Positions 47,501-55,601 of a stretch of 64,000 nucleotides of DNA are shown one piece after another; positions within the stretch are counted from its first letter, which is position 1, and each line of letters begins with the position of its first letter. Where the stretch lies: the NCBI GenBank assembly GCA_945861435.1, contig CAMAUX010000004.1, positions 86,258-150,257 of the forward strand, read 5' to 3'. The position numbers and the translations under genes were made by a program. Source of the stretch: Chthoniobacter flavus (GTDB taxonomy: Bacteria > Verrucomicrobiota > Verrucomicrobiia > Chthoniobacterales > Chthoniobacteraceae). The notes below the pieces were generated by a model, which had not been told where the DNA came from, made no database searches, and worked only from the letters and a program-made list of their open reading frames with translations.

Positions 47501-48904
47501 GACACCATCCTCGCCGACGGAACACTCGTCCTCACAGGCTCGCTGCCCGCAAGCAATCTCCTCCTCCAAGGCGGCACCTTCCAGGCCAACGGCAGCGTCC
47601 ACAACCTCACCGCGACCGGCGGCACCTACACCGTCAGCATAGACGGCCTCAACGCCGGCACACAGCACAGCCAGGTCACCGCCCCCAGCGTATCGCTCGG
47701 CGGCATTCTCAACCTCGTCACCACCAACCCCTCCTTCAATCCAACCACCGGCACTCATTTCACCATCATCGACAACACGAGCACCAACCCGGTCTCAGGC
47801 GCCTTCGCCAACCTGCCCGAGGGCGGCTCCCTCAACCTCGGCTCACAAGCCTACACCATCACCTACAAAGGCGGCCCCAACGGCAACGATGTCCAGCTCA
47901 TCGCAAATAAGTTCATCCCCACACCCCTCGGCCCTGTAGTCACCGACCCGTTCACCCTCGATCCCGGAGTCATTGTCTCCTCCCTCAAAGGCTCCACTGC
48001 CCAGATCATCCTCAGCACCGTCTCCGACGGACTCACTGCCGGCACCATCCAACGCATCGTCCCCTTCAGCGGCTACACCGGCCTCATCTCCGCAAGCGCC
48101 CTCGACCGCAACGGCGACGGCGTCCCAGAATCGCTCCTCGTTTCCAAAGCCTCCCCGGGCAACCTCTCAACCGTCGAAATCATCGACGCCGCCACCGGCA
48201 AGCAGGTGATGGAATTCAACGCCTTCGGCAACAAGTTCAAGGGCGGCGCCCGCGTCACTTCCGGCCTCACAACCATCAACGGATCCACCCGCTCCGTATT
48301 CGCCGTCGCCTCGGGCCCCGGATCCGCCTCCACCGTCAAGATGTACGACTCCCTCACCGGCGACCTCATCAAGTCCTTCAACCCCTTTAGCGCCAGCTAC
48401 AGGGACGGAGTCGACGTCGCCATGGCCAGCCAAACCACCAACGGACCGAGCACCCTCGCCGTAGTCTCGCTCGCCAACTCCACTGTCCGCATCTTCGACC
48501 TCAACAACCCCGCCGCCCGCGTGGTCTCCTTCCAGGCCTTCCACCAACAACCAGCCTCCGCCAACCGCATCGCCGTGGGTGACCTCAACGGCGATGGAGT
48601 CAATGAACTCATCGTCAGCGTCGGCGACATCACCGCGCCCGCCATGCGCGTCTACAACCTCGCCGGCAAGCGCCTCGCCCAGTTCACCCCGTTCCCGAAG
48701 GAGTCCACGGGCGGCATGAATGTCACACTCGCCGACTACAACCACGACGGCCGTCTCGACATCGTCACCGCCTCCCAAAACGTCGCCACCGCTCGCGTGC
48801 GCGCCTTCCGTCCAAGCGGCACACCGGGCCTCAGCGACTTCCGCCTCACCTCCGCCCTCACCTTCGCCACCGCCGGTTCCAGCGGGACGTTCACCGTCGT
48901 GTAA
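41579..48904 (+). CDS. 2441-residue repeat surface protein with PATR and FG-GAP-like repeats
   Basis: The N terminus is basic (RLRSLFKGTPRKQTKQTKQT, coded by three 9-bp repeats at 41636-41662) and leads to VEPLEDRIAPA at residues 35-45, shared with the protein at 1-1684. Residues about 50-2050 are Ser/Thr/Gly/Asn-rich beta-helix repeats. At least three super-repeats of about 1.27 kb are visible, marked by LTLDAG-T-(A/G)-GTL at about 44390, 45652 and 46928. Near residues 1960-2010 is an autotransporter-associated strand (GTLTLAGTNTYTGDTILADG). Residues about 2170-2441 are FG-GAP/VCBS-like with calcium-type motifs DRNGDG (2176), DLNGDG (2335) and DYNHDG (2386). No beta-barrel, LPxTG or PEP-CTERM end was seen. 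Likely a secreted adhesin or S-layer-like protein. Confidence 0.85.
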   Translation: MTHRSWPYRLRSLFKGTPRKQTKQTKQTRRPKVLVEPLEDRIAPAITAFSSGVLSLSLNFANEAVTLSHDGTNITISSTQTLTGAGTSFSSSAVHKIIVTDSGAMSGQSFTFAAGTAISLSDGLSNTGVETVTFNNTIDASSGSSAISVAASTAIVTNANLTAGSGGVSLTAGNISGNGLITATTVDLTATTGIASRLSAASISAASTNGNITITNAIATSVTNLSTGTGSITFNNLSGDASFYTTSTTNGSISLSTIGGQLTIVSPTVAGGSGSDISLSSNSSIFVDNSLQAADAITVNSGGPLDVSGAGNITAGGSVTLKSGAQGIYTGGDITTSGGLVNFQSATVFVRPIVINTTANGATGGSVDFDSTVTGVNNDTNSLEITAGSTGDVNFDAQIAGDLTLTALRFLSANSVTTASAISAYALNIGSGVRNFTTTGTGGTITTAVTFSNTGTLTLGKAGGTQTFAGGITATAPSSVSLSGTLASTGANIFIGDGGTPVTLNADTTLSSASGDITLGGTVNSVFGLVLNSTGTSTLGGTSTLASLTTNAGGTTVLSAGAITTGGAQTYNDAVTLGANTTLTSGSGNITLGGTVNGAFDLTLNTTGTSTLAGIVGGTTALASLATDDGGTTVISGGTITTSGRQTYLDALTLAADTTLAAGDIYLSRTVNGAFALTLNSSGTTSFFGVVGGTTALASLTTDAGGTTLFGAVLLDPSVGTIRTSGAQTYNDAVTLGNVTGLSTNTNGAFTFNGTLDGNYDLQISNDGTANVSFGAAVGSITPLRSLDISAANNVSAVAFRVGEFVMNTYGTTTFNGPVVTTTASTESTLPSFLIRGGTKVSVNSTITAAGDVNLGAATLSIASAGDITAAGRVYLGASTGISTAGDITSNGNQIEFDGQVTLTGNIAVATTGNGSTTGANVTFHGFINADNASNHRSLTLDAGTAGTLELYGPVGTDSTNALNVLTITQSGGATFYNSVNAATAAITDTADGQTVAFQGSLTVGTGMTVPANGAFNVSLTGFNNSIAGTTTFNNTGTLTLGSSNSTTTFTGGITATAPSSISLGGTIAFTNTNISIGDSSTQVTLNANTTLASGTGNITFGNTVNGAFALTLNSTGTTTLTTAIGASTPLASLTTDAAGTTIFNGGTVTTSGAQTYNDAVTLGADTTLLTNTGGALSFNGTLDGSHLLKINTNGTGDVSFAAAVGSNSALTGLDIRNANNLTTTALRATDLFLSAKGTTTFNAPVISTTGDVTVISKHIAVNGSVTSANNVSLYAQTGTLTIASAGDITAAGSVQLLGLTSIRTAGDLTSNGSSITAFGNVTLTGSISVASTGNNNTTGANIAFYGSINADNVSNQRSLTLDAGTGGTLSIAGAVGTATSKALDVLTITQSGGATFLDAVQAATVAITDTANGQTVAFQGNLALSTGMTVAANGAYHVSITGSLNSIAGTTTFHNTGNVTLGDAAGDSLLFSAGLTATDPSSASLAGKIASTDANISIGTDNTLTTLNAATILSSGAGNLTLGGNVNGAFTLTLNSTGATTLNCGIGTLTALASLTTDTGGNTALNIGTIITDGDQSYNDSVTLGTITGLSTKNNGTIAFHGTLDGNHSLTITADGTGNVWFGSPVGSETELGGLYIRSAKNMTAVALKTTDLAMSATGTTTFNGPVAITNGSIVVNGNDIAVNDTISSAISVGLNADRSDSATLRIARAGDITAAGSVSLYGLNGIHTAGDVTSNGSAIKFDGNVTLTGNVSVATTGNDSSNGANITFAGFINADDVSNHRSLTLDAGTAGTLSVAGAVGTATKALDVLTITQSGGATFPNPVNAATLAITDTADGHTIAFQSDLTIATAMTIAANGAYHVSITGEFISIAGSTTFNNTGTLTLGTSYGNTTFTGGLTATAPSSVSLAGTIASTDTNISIGDSTTPVALNADITLSPGSGNILLAGAISGAFGLTLNSTGTLTLAGTNTYTGDTILADGTLVLTGSLPASNLLLQGGTFQANGSVHNLTATGGTYTVSIDGLNAGTQHSQVTAPSVSLGGILNLVTTNPSFNPTTGTHFTIIDNTSTNPVSGAFANLPEGGSLNLGSQAYTITYKGGPNGNDVQLIANKFIPTPLGPVVTDPFTLDPGVIVSSLKGSTAQIILSTVSDGLTAGTIQRIVPFSGYTGLISASALDRNGDGVPESLLVSKASPGNLSTVEIIDAATGKQVMEFNAFGNKFKGGARVTSGLTTINGSTRSVFAVASGPGSASTVKMYDSLTGDLIKSFNPFSASYRDGVDVAMASQTTNGPSTLAVVSLANSTVRIFDLNNPAARVVSFQAFHQQPASANRIAVGDLNGDGVNELIVSVGDITAPAMRVYNLAGKRLAQFTPFPKESTGGMNVTLADYNHDGRLDIVTASQNVATARVRAFRPSGTPGLSDFRLTSALTFATAGSSGTFTVV

Positions 48905-49081
48905 CCCGCCTCACGATGTCCGACTCATCGGCCATCACCGCCGCACGCACAGTGCACGGCACCCGCCTGCCCAAGCAGCACCACCAAAGACCCTCGCACG
49001 GACCGAACACTCAGAGCTCAGAAGCTCACACAACGTGCTGCATCGCCTCAACCCGCACACTGCGCACCCCCCTCTCGTCCC

Positions 49082-51583
49082 TCAGCGGGACCGGAATATC
49101 TCGCTCATCAGGCAGTCCACAACGAGCGTCCGCAGCCCAAGCCCGCGTGCCTTCAACGCCTCCTGCAGCTCCTCAATGACAAACTCGTCGGACAACTCCA
49201 TCCGCCGACCAGTCGCGTACGCGAGAAACTGCCGGAGGAGATGACGGCTGAACAGATCCTCCCTCGTCGCACCCAGCACAGCCTTGAACCCCGCGAAGTC
49301 CGCGTAGCTCTCGCCCGACGCAAACTCACCCGCCGCATCGATCGCCCGCGAGGGCTCCTTGCCCTTGCCATTCCCCGGGTACTTCGCACGCCAGCGGCCG
49401 ATGGGGTCGAAGGTTTCAAGACTGAACCCGAGCGGGTCGATCTTGCGGTGGCACTCCGCGCAGGCCTTGTCCGCGCGGTGCTTGGCAAGACGATCGCGAA
49501 TGGTCGTGGCCCCACTCACGTCGGGCTCAATCGCAGGCACGACGTCCGGCGGCGGCGGCGGTTGAATCCCAAGGATGTTTTCGCTCACCCACACGCCGCG
49601 CGTGACAGGCGACGTCTCCACCCCATTCGCGCTCACGGTCAGCACACAGGCCATCCCCAGCAGACCACCTCGGTGCGCGTTCCCCTTGATACTCACTTTT
49701 TGAAACCCGTCCGCCAGTCGCAGCGTGTCCTTCTCAGGCAGGTCGTAGAGCCTCGCCAGCTTCTTATCCACAAAGCTGTGCTCGGCATCGAGAAACTGCC
49801 CCACCGACCCGTTGCGCACCAGCAGATCGCGGAAGAAAAGCCGGGCCTCCGCCTTCATCGAGGAAACCAGATCCTCGGCATAATAAACCCGGTTCGTCTC
49901 GCGCGGAGGCGGCATCCCGCCCAGATCGCGCAGGTTCAGCCAGCTATCAAGAAACCCGTTCACGAACCCAGTCACGCGCTCATCAGCAATCATCCGCTCC
50001 ACCTGCCTTCGGAGCTCCTCATCCCGCGTGAGACTGCCGGATTTTGCAGCGGCGAGCAGCGTCTCATCAGGCGGCGCGGCCCACAGTGCATACGCCAGAC
50101 GGGCGGCGAGATCGTAAGAGTTCAGAGCCTTTTCGGATTCGGCCGTGATCTCGCTCAGGTAGAGAAAGGATGGCGAGCACAGCATCAGCTTCACCGCGTC
50201 CAACGCCGCCTGCCGCGCCGTCGCCTTCTCCGCAGTCCGCTTCTCATAAAAAGCGCGCACCGTCTGCCGGTCAGCGTCGGTCAACGGACGCCGATACGCC
50301 TTCTCCGCGAAGGCATGGAGTTGCTCCAATGCACGCCCCTCCTCAAACCCGTCCCTGCCGAACACGGCCTGCTCCTCCAAGCCCCCACTCTCCTCGGCAA
50401 CAGGGCCGTGGACTTTGACCTCACTGATGCGGATGTGCGGCAGCTTGCCATCCCTGAGCAGATGCGTTCGGTCCACCCCGGACGAACCGGGTCGCGCGGT
50501 CAACTCCTCCTTGTAACGCTGGTTGATCGTTAAAACCGATGCCCTCGACTCGTACGGCCCGTTGGGAAAAATGAAGCGCGGAGTCTGCCCGGCCTCCAGC
50601 CACACTCGGAATTTCAACCATGCGGGCTGCTCATCGGGAACCACCGCGCTGCCAAGCAGCGGCTCCACTGCCTGCGGATAATGAATGTGGCCCTTGCTGA
50701 TATCGCCCGGCACCACGCCGAGCACGAACGGCTCCGAGAAATCGATGCCGAAGATCTTGGGATCATAGTGCGTGTCGCGATGCATCGCCTGCGCCTCCAC
50801 CTCGATGTCGTAAAGACCAGACACCGGCACCCCCTTCTTGAAGTCCTCGATGTGCCCGTACCCACCCTGCCGCGTGTCGGTGTTGGGTTGCTCGTAGAGG
50901 TTGAGGTAGCGAAAGTTGAACGCCGCCTTGTGCGGGCCCTGCAGCTCCTCGTACTGCACGAAGTGCCCGCTGAAACTCCAACTCCGCGGCTCCGTCACAG
51001 GCTTTCCCAATCGCGTCTCCACAAGACGGCTTGCCGCTTGGAAGTACTGATCGACAAGAAAGCCCGAGGTCACAAGCGACTTCCCAATCGTGTCGATGTG
51101 CTGGCTCGTCTTCTCCTTCGGAAAATTCCCCGTCAGCCCCAGCGTGTCCACGCGCCGCCCAAACAGAGTCGCCAGCGTGTTCTCGTACTCACGCATCGTA
51201 AGCCGACGCATCACGGTGCGCGCACCCGTGCTCGTGATCTTGTCCCGGGCAGCGGCGGTGCTCTCACGCAGCACGCGAAGCACGGCCAGTCGCTCGTCAT
51301 CCCCGGGCTGATCCGCCTTCTTCGGCGGCATCTCCCGCAGTGTGAGCTGATCAATGATCTCCTTCGCCTCAATGATCTCCGCCTCGGCCTTCAGCGGCAG
51401 TCCAAACTTCCCAAAATCACGACCGCCTTTCTTCACCCCATCGCTGTGACAATCCAGACAGTACTTCTCCAGAAACTGCCCCACGAACTTCTGCGCCGGA
51501 AGCGCCTCCTGCCCGCAAAGCGTCCGCGCAACCACCAGCGCCGCGATACAGGCCACAGCCCGGCAGAGACTCCGCACCCGCAT
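49082..51583 (-). CDS. DUF1592-type secreted cytochrome protein (DUF1587/1592/1588/1585 architecture)
   Basis: An 833-residue protein with a signal peptide (AVACIAALVVARTLCGQ) and a heme motif CLDCH at residues 42-46 (YCLDCHSDGVKKGG). The body follows the PSD-type order: TMREYENTLATLFGR (DUF1587), SFLYLSEITAESEKALNSYD with ARLAYALW (DUF1595/1592), HRGGLLGMACVLTVSANGVE (DUF1588) and FAGFKAVLGATREDLFSRHL (DUF1585). A CAECH at the start of the DUF1588/1585 boundary (CAECHRKIDPLGF) is a second heme site. The ATG at 51583 overlaps the DUF1552 stop by one base (TGATG); upstream extension to 51664 is rejected. Confidence 0.93.
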   Translation of the reverse strand: MRVRSLCRAVACIAALVVARTLCGQEALPAQKFVGQFLEKYCLDCHSDGVKKGGRDFGKFGLPLKAEAEIIEAKEIIDQLTLREMPPKKADQPGDDERLAVLRVLRESTAAARDKITSTGARTVMRRLTMREYENTLATLFGRRVDTLGLTGNFPKEKTSQHIDTIGKSLVTSGFLVDQYFQAASRLVETRLGKPVTEPRSWSFSGHFVQYEELQGPHKAAFNFRYLNLYEQPNTDTRQGGYGHIEDFKKGVPVSGLYDIEVEAQAMHRDTHYDPKIFGIDFSEPFVLGVVPGDISKGHIHYPQAVEPLLGSAVVPDEQPAWLKFRVWLEAGQTPRFIFPNGPYESRASVLTINQRYKEELTARPGSSGVDRTHLLRDGKLPHIRISEVKVHGPVAEESGGLEEQAVFGRDGFEEGRALEQLHAFAEKAYRRPLTDADRQTVRAFYEKRTAEKATARQAALDAVKLMLCSPSFLYLSEITAESEKALNSYDLAARLAYALWAAPPDETLLAAAKSGSLTRDEELRRQVERMIADERVTGFVNGFLDSWLNLRDLGGMPPPRETNRVYYAEDLVSSMKAEARLFFRDLLVRNGSVGQFLDAEHSFVDKKLARLYDLPEKDTLRLADGFQKVSIKGNAHRGGLLGMACVLTVSANGVETSPVTRGVWVSENILGIQPPPPPDVVPAIEPDVSGATTIRDRLAKHRADKACAECHRKIDPLGFSLETFDPIGRWRAKYPGNGKGKEPSRAIDAAGEFASGESYADFAGFKAVLGATREDLFSRHLLRQFLAYATGRRMELSDEFVIEELQEALKARGLGLRTLVVDCLMSEIFRSR

Positions 51584-52854
51584 CACGAGAAGCGGCCCGT
51601 GCTGCTGCCAAAAGCTTCCAACTCCACCCCCATGCGCTGGGCGATGTCCACGAAGAGATTGCACAACGGCACCTTGTTAAGGCCCTGACTCGGCACCACG
51701 CGGAACTCCCCATGCTTGTAGCCACCCCCTGCCAGGATCACCGGCAGATCCGAGTTCTTATGCACATTCGCATCGCCCATCCCACTGCCAAAAAGAACCG
51801 CCGTCGAATCGAGCAGCGTGCGCTCGCCGTCATTCATCTTGGAGAGACGGGTGAGGAATTTCCCAAAGTGCTCAATCTGGTACTGCTCCAAAGTAATCAG
51901 GCTCGCGATCGACTCAGGATCGTTACCGTGATGCGACAGCCCATGATGATCCTTCTTGATGCCAAGGTGCTGAGGCATGAAGTCGCCACCAATCTCCAGC
52001 GTCGCAACACGCGTCGAGTCCGTCTGTAACGCCAGCGCCATCAACTCATACAGCAGCGGCAAATCCTCCACCGCATTGCGATTCGCCGGCTTTTCAAAAG
52101 GCGCGCCCGGCTTCGGATGACTGGTCCAGCGCTGGCGCAATTCCAACCGCTTCTCCACATCGCGCACAGACGTCAGATACTCGTCCAACTTCGCCCGGTC
52201 CTCCTGATTCACACGTCCCGAGAGACGGTTCCCCTCCTCCCGCACGGAATCCAAGATGGACGCCTGCACCTGATTCTCCTCCACACGACGCACCCGCCGC
52301 TCATCGGAATCACTCACGAAAAGCCTCTCAAAAAGTTCCGCCGGCCCCGTGATCGGCGGCACGCGCACCCCGGCCTTGGTCCACGCAATCTGGCATCCTC
52401 CGTGGATCCCCCCCTCCGAACCCACCGTCAGCGAAGGGAACCGAGTTTCAAACCCCACCTCATCGGCGAGGTGCTGGTCGATTGTCACATTCCCATTCGC
52501 CCTGCCCTGCGCCTCGGAGTTCAAAACGCCGGACAAAAAGGAATGCACCGCGAAGTGCCCCCCTTTCACCCCGTGATCGAGTCCGCGGTAGACGGTCATC
52601 TGGCTGCGGTTCTCCCACAAAGGCTCCAGCAGCGTCGTCTTCTCGTACTCCGCCCCTGCTGTCGTCGGGAAAAGCTGCTTCACCTGAAACCCGAGCAAAT
52701 TACCCACCGCAACGAAACGTCTGGCCCCCACCCCGGCACCCCGCGCTGCCCGCACAGCCGAGTTCCCCCCGACTGCACTAGCCATCAGCGAAGGGAGCCA
52801 GGGCAGAGCCAGCGTAGTGCCGAGAGACTTCAGAATAAAACGTCGCCGATTCAT
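51583..52854 (-). CDS. DUF1552 family secreted protein
   Basis: A 423-residue protein with a Tat-like signal (MNRRRFILKSLGTTLALPWL) and the DUF1552 body (FVAVGNLLGFQ, YRGLDHGVKGGHFAVHSFLS, TSVRDVEKRLELRQRW, LLDSTAVLFGSGMGDANVHK). The family is the standard partner of DUF1592-type cytochromes. Its gene is first in a two-gene operon with the DUF1592-type gene. A hairpin at 52945-52966 lies in the leader. Confidence 0.92.
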   Translation of the reverse strand: MNRRRFILKSLGTTLALPWLPSLMASAVGGNSAVRAARGAGVGARRFVAVGNLLGFQVKQLFPTTAGAEYEKTTLLEPLWENRSQMTVYRGLDHGVKGGHFAVHSFLSGVLNSEAQGRANGNVTIDQHLADEVGFETRFPSLTVGSEGGIHGGCQIAWTKAGVRVPPITGPAELFERLFVSDSDERRVRRVEENQVQASILDSVREEGNRLSGRVNQEDRAKLDEYLTSVRDVEKRLELRQRWTSHPKPGAPFEKPANRNAVEDLPLLYELMALALQTDSTRVATLEIGGDFMPQHLGIKKDHHGLSHHGNDPESIASLITLEQYQIEHFGKFLTRLSKMNDGERTLLDSTAVLFGSGMGDANVHKNSDLPVILAGGGYKHGEFRVVPSQGLNKVPLCNLFVDIAQRMGVELEAFGSSTGRFS

Positions 52855-52944
52855 AAGTTAATTGTCCGAGGTCCCGACCTCAACCGCGCCGCCAGTAAAC
52901 AAAGAACTAATCCCCGGATGGGAGTCTTTTTTAGGGTTTATCCT

Positions 52945-52966
52945 CAGCAAACCAGCCCGTTTGCTG
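52945..52966. other. Perfect 8-bp inverted repeat in the leader of the DUF1552 operon
   Basis: CAGCAAAC and GTTTGCTG flank a six-base loop. It lies 91 bases upstream of the DUF1552 start on the minus strand; TAAAAAAG follows about 12 bases later on that strand, which is too weak for a clear terminator call. The rest of the gap up to the repeat element at 53094 shows nothing else. Confidence 0.4.
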
Positions 52967-53093
52967 GGAAGATGGCGTTGCCGATGATCGAGCAACTCTA
53001 TAACCGACGGGCTTCTCATGCTGCCACCACAGAGCCGGAAGTAGAAGTTAATGCCAAGTCCGCACGCCTGCCCCAATTCAGCTCCGCTCTCCA

Positions 53094-53340
53094 ACAACGT
53101 CTGCATGCCGGAGGCATGAGAGCCGATAGCCGATGGCGATCCCAGTCCGCTTCGCGAACGCAGGAAACCACCGGATCGCAGTCCCCCTCGCGATGCGCCC
53201 CGCTCAGGGGCGCGAGAAAGACAATGGTGCGAGGAATCGTTGCCCGTCCCTATCGGCCAGGCTCCTTGCAGGCGCCCCCCCAGAAGTCCAAATGTCACGG
53301 CGAAGCCCCCCATCTCAGTGCCATTCGGGCCCGTCCCGTT
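53094..53340. repeat. Structured intergenic repeat, copy R0 (diverged)
   Basis: This stretch aligns with the copies at 54756-55601. Shared landmarks in order are CATGCC-GGA-GGCATG (53104-53118), CCACCGGATC, the stem GCGCCCC-GCTCA-GGGGCGC (53195-53213), TTGCCCGT and CACGGCGAAGC, and the terminal region around AGTGCCATTC. The second stem is base-paired with other bases than in R1 and R2, so the fold rather than the sequence is kept. Confidence 0.75.
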
Positions 53341-53442
53341 TGCATAGTGCAGCGGGCAACGATGTCGACGTGAGCGATCACCCTTGCGCCTCCGCCCACG
53401 CTCCGATCAACCACCCAGTCGCCGCTCTTCAGCTCAATCGTC

Positions 53443-54723
53443 TCAGCGCCCGGCCCCCACCGCCCCCACCGCCGCCGCCGAACCACCTCCCCCCTTCCCC
53501 TCGGACTCCGCGGGGGCGGTTCTCGCCTGCTCCTTCACAACAAACTCCCAACTCGCCTCCATCCGCCGTCCATCCGCCGTGGCAGCGATGATCGCCGCAT
53601 AACGCCCCGCCTTCAAACCCTCCGGCACCCGCGCACTCACCCGCTTGCGCACCGGATCGAACTCCACCGTCAGCGGCCCTGCGCCGCTCAGGCGTACCGT
53701 CACACTCGCGGGATCCACCGCTCCGAAGGTGTCCAAGCCCGCCTCGATGCGCTCCGGCGCCTTCTCCAACTCCGCTCCCTCCGCTGGCATCGGCGTGCGC
53801 AGAGCGGCCGCAGCCACGGCGTGAGATTCCACCGCCGGGAACTGGAATGCAGAGGCCAAAACCTCCGGCCGATTCGCCATCACCATAAAACGACCGGTCG
53901 CATCCGCTGGCGTGCTCTTCACCACCCGCTGCCCGTTCACCGTAAACACCACCTCATATCCCGCCTCCAGCGCCGCTGCACGCACCCGCTCGTTCGACGC
54001 CCCGTAAGGAAGCGCCAGCGCATCCACCCGCACCCCAAGCCGCCGCTCGATCTCGAACTTCGACCCCACAAGCTCATTCCTCAGCCACTCCTCGTATCCC
54101 GCCCCCATCCCCCGGCCCCCGCGCAAATCCCGGTGCGACACCGTGTGACTCTGAATCTCAACCCCCGCATCCCGCATCTCCGCCAGCTCCTCCCAGCTCA
54201 GCGATTCACCCCCGGACCGCTTCCCGCCACGAATGTAATCCGTGTACACAAACAGAGTGAACGGGTAACCCCTCTTGCGCAAAATCGGCCACGCAACCTC
54301 GTACACCGACCGGTACCCGTCATCGATGGTGATGAGCACGCTGCGCTCCGCAATCGACTTGCGCCCCTGCTTCCACTCCATGAAGTCCCGCAGCCCCACC
54401 ACCGTCGCCCCAGCATCCCGCAACTGGTCCAGCTGCTGCTCGAACATCTCCGGCGTCACCTCCGTGTCCGGATGCCGCACCCGGCTCACAAACCGGTGAT
54501 ACCCCAGCACCGCCACCTGCTCAAACGCCGGCCTCTGCACTTCCACCACCGATTTCTCCACCGAATCATCCGCCGCCTGCGCGGCCGCAGAACTCACAGC
54601 CTCCGCCTTCGGCACACGCGGCTTGCAACCGCCCATCAGCAACAGAGCGGCAGAAACGCCCGCACCCATCGCGCACCATCCCCACCACCCATCTTTCCTC
54701 AATTGCTCCTGCCTCCAGACCAT
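53443..54723 (-). CDS. Lipoprotein polysaccharide deacetylase (NodB fold)
   Basis: A 426-residue enzyme expected to remove N- or O-acetyl groups from a polysaccharide in the envelope. The N terminus has a lipobox (LLLMGGC, C33). The NodB motifs are VLGYHRF, TIDDGYRS with D134 and D135, and QSHTVSHRDL with H193 and H197 as metal ligands; FTLFVYTDYI and LALPYGASN follow. The C-terminal part (about 330-426) is a beta domain. The ATG at 54723 has AAGGGAGG at good distance; the extension to 54807 runs into the repeat element. A repeat copy starts about 33 bases upstream and may hold or influence the promoter. Confidence 0.87.
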   Translation of the reverse strand: MVWRQEQLRKDGWWGWCAMGAGVSAALLLMGGCKPRVPKAEAVSSAAAQAADDSVEKSVVEVQRPAFEQVAVLGYHRFVSRVRHPDTEVTPEMFEQQLDQLRDAGATVVGLRDFMEWKQGRKSIAERSVLITIDDGYRSVYEVAWPILRKRGYPFTLFVYTDYIRGGKRSGGESLSWEELAEMRDAGVEIQSHTVSHRDLRGGRGMGAGYEEWLRNELVGSKFEIERRLGVRVDALALPYGASNERVRAAALEAGYEVVFTVNGQRVVKSTPADATGRFMVMANRPEVLASAFQFPAVESHAVAAAALRTPMPAEGAELEKAPERIEAGLDTFGAVDPASVTVRLSGAGPLTVEFDPVRKRVSARVPEGLKAGRYAAIIAATADGRRMEASWEFVVKEQARTAPAESEGKGGGGSAAAVGAVGAGR

Positions 54724-54755
54724 AAATTGCCTCCCTTGCCCCGTTAAGCTCCCAC

Positions 54756-55175
54756 TACCTTTTTTACTCCTTATCCGCACACCCACATCTGCCGCGCCCG
54801 CCCCCATCCACTCGCACGTCTACAAGCCAACGCCAGAGGGGTCTTCACCCATATCAGCCCCGAATGGCACTGGGTCAATGGCATCGGTCGTGCCTTGTTG
54901 ACGAAGCCCGACCCAGCAAAAACCACTCGCACCTTCAGCATCCCGGAGGCATGGGAGCCATTAGCCGGCGGTGGACGCAGGGAACCGCCGGATCACAGTT
55001 TCCCACGCGACGCGCCCCGGTAGCGGGCGCGAGAAGGGCGATGATGCGCGTAACTTTTGCCCGTGCCGATCGCCTCCAATACTCGCACACGCCTGCGCGC
55101 CATCGTCCTCCCAAAAAGCACGGTGAAGCGCCTTCACTAAGTGCCGTTCTTGTCTGTCCCTAGCACACGTCTGCC
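54756..55175. repeat. Structured intergenic repeat, copy R1
   Basis: About 420 bases, roughly 95 percent identical by eye to R2, which begins five bases later; the offset between copies is 425-426. It includes TTTTTTACTCC at the left end, a region near 54926 shared with the 63-kb array (AAAACCACTCGCACCTTCAGCAT), the stem CGCGCCC-CGGTAGC-GGGCGCG (55011-55031), and TGTCTGTCCCT at the right end. Spurious frames on both strands run through it. Confidence 0.9.
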
Positions 55176-55180
55176 CCCGC

Positions 55181-55601
55181 TGCCTTTTTTACTCCTTATC
55201 CGCACACGCACATTCTGCCGCGCCCGCCCCCATCCACTCGCACGTCCACAAGCCAACGCCAGAGGGGGCTCCACCCATATCAGCCCCGAATGGCACTGGG
55301 TTAATGGCATCGGTCGTGCCTTGTTGACGAAGCCCGACCCAGCAAAAACCACTCGCACCTTCAGCATGCCGGAGGCATGGGAGCCATTAGCCGGCGGTGG
55401 ACGCAGGGAACCGCCGGATCACAGTTTCCCACGCGACGCGCCCCGGTAGCGGGCGCGAGAAGCGCGATGATCCGCGTAACTTTTGCCCGTGCCGATCGGC
55501 TCCAATACTCGCACACGCCTGCGCGCCATCGTCCTCCCAAAAGGCACGGTGAAGCGCCTTCACTAAGTGCCGTTCTTGTCTGTCCCTAAAACACGTCTGC
55601 C
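55181..55601. repeat. Structured intergenic repeat, copy R2
   Basis: A tandem neighbour of R1 with one inserted base near the left end. Hairpins CATGCC-GGA-GGCATG (55375-55389) and CGCGCCC-CGGTAGC-GGGCGCG (55437-55457) are perfect. In R1 the first hairpin has one mismatch (CATCCC). Confidence 0.9.

Noticed and set aside
41579..48904. Classical type V autotransporter
   Set aside because: PATR-like strands are present, but the C terminus is FG-GAP/VCBS-like with no beta-barrel or terminal aromatic residue.
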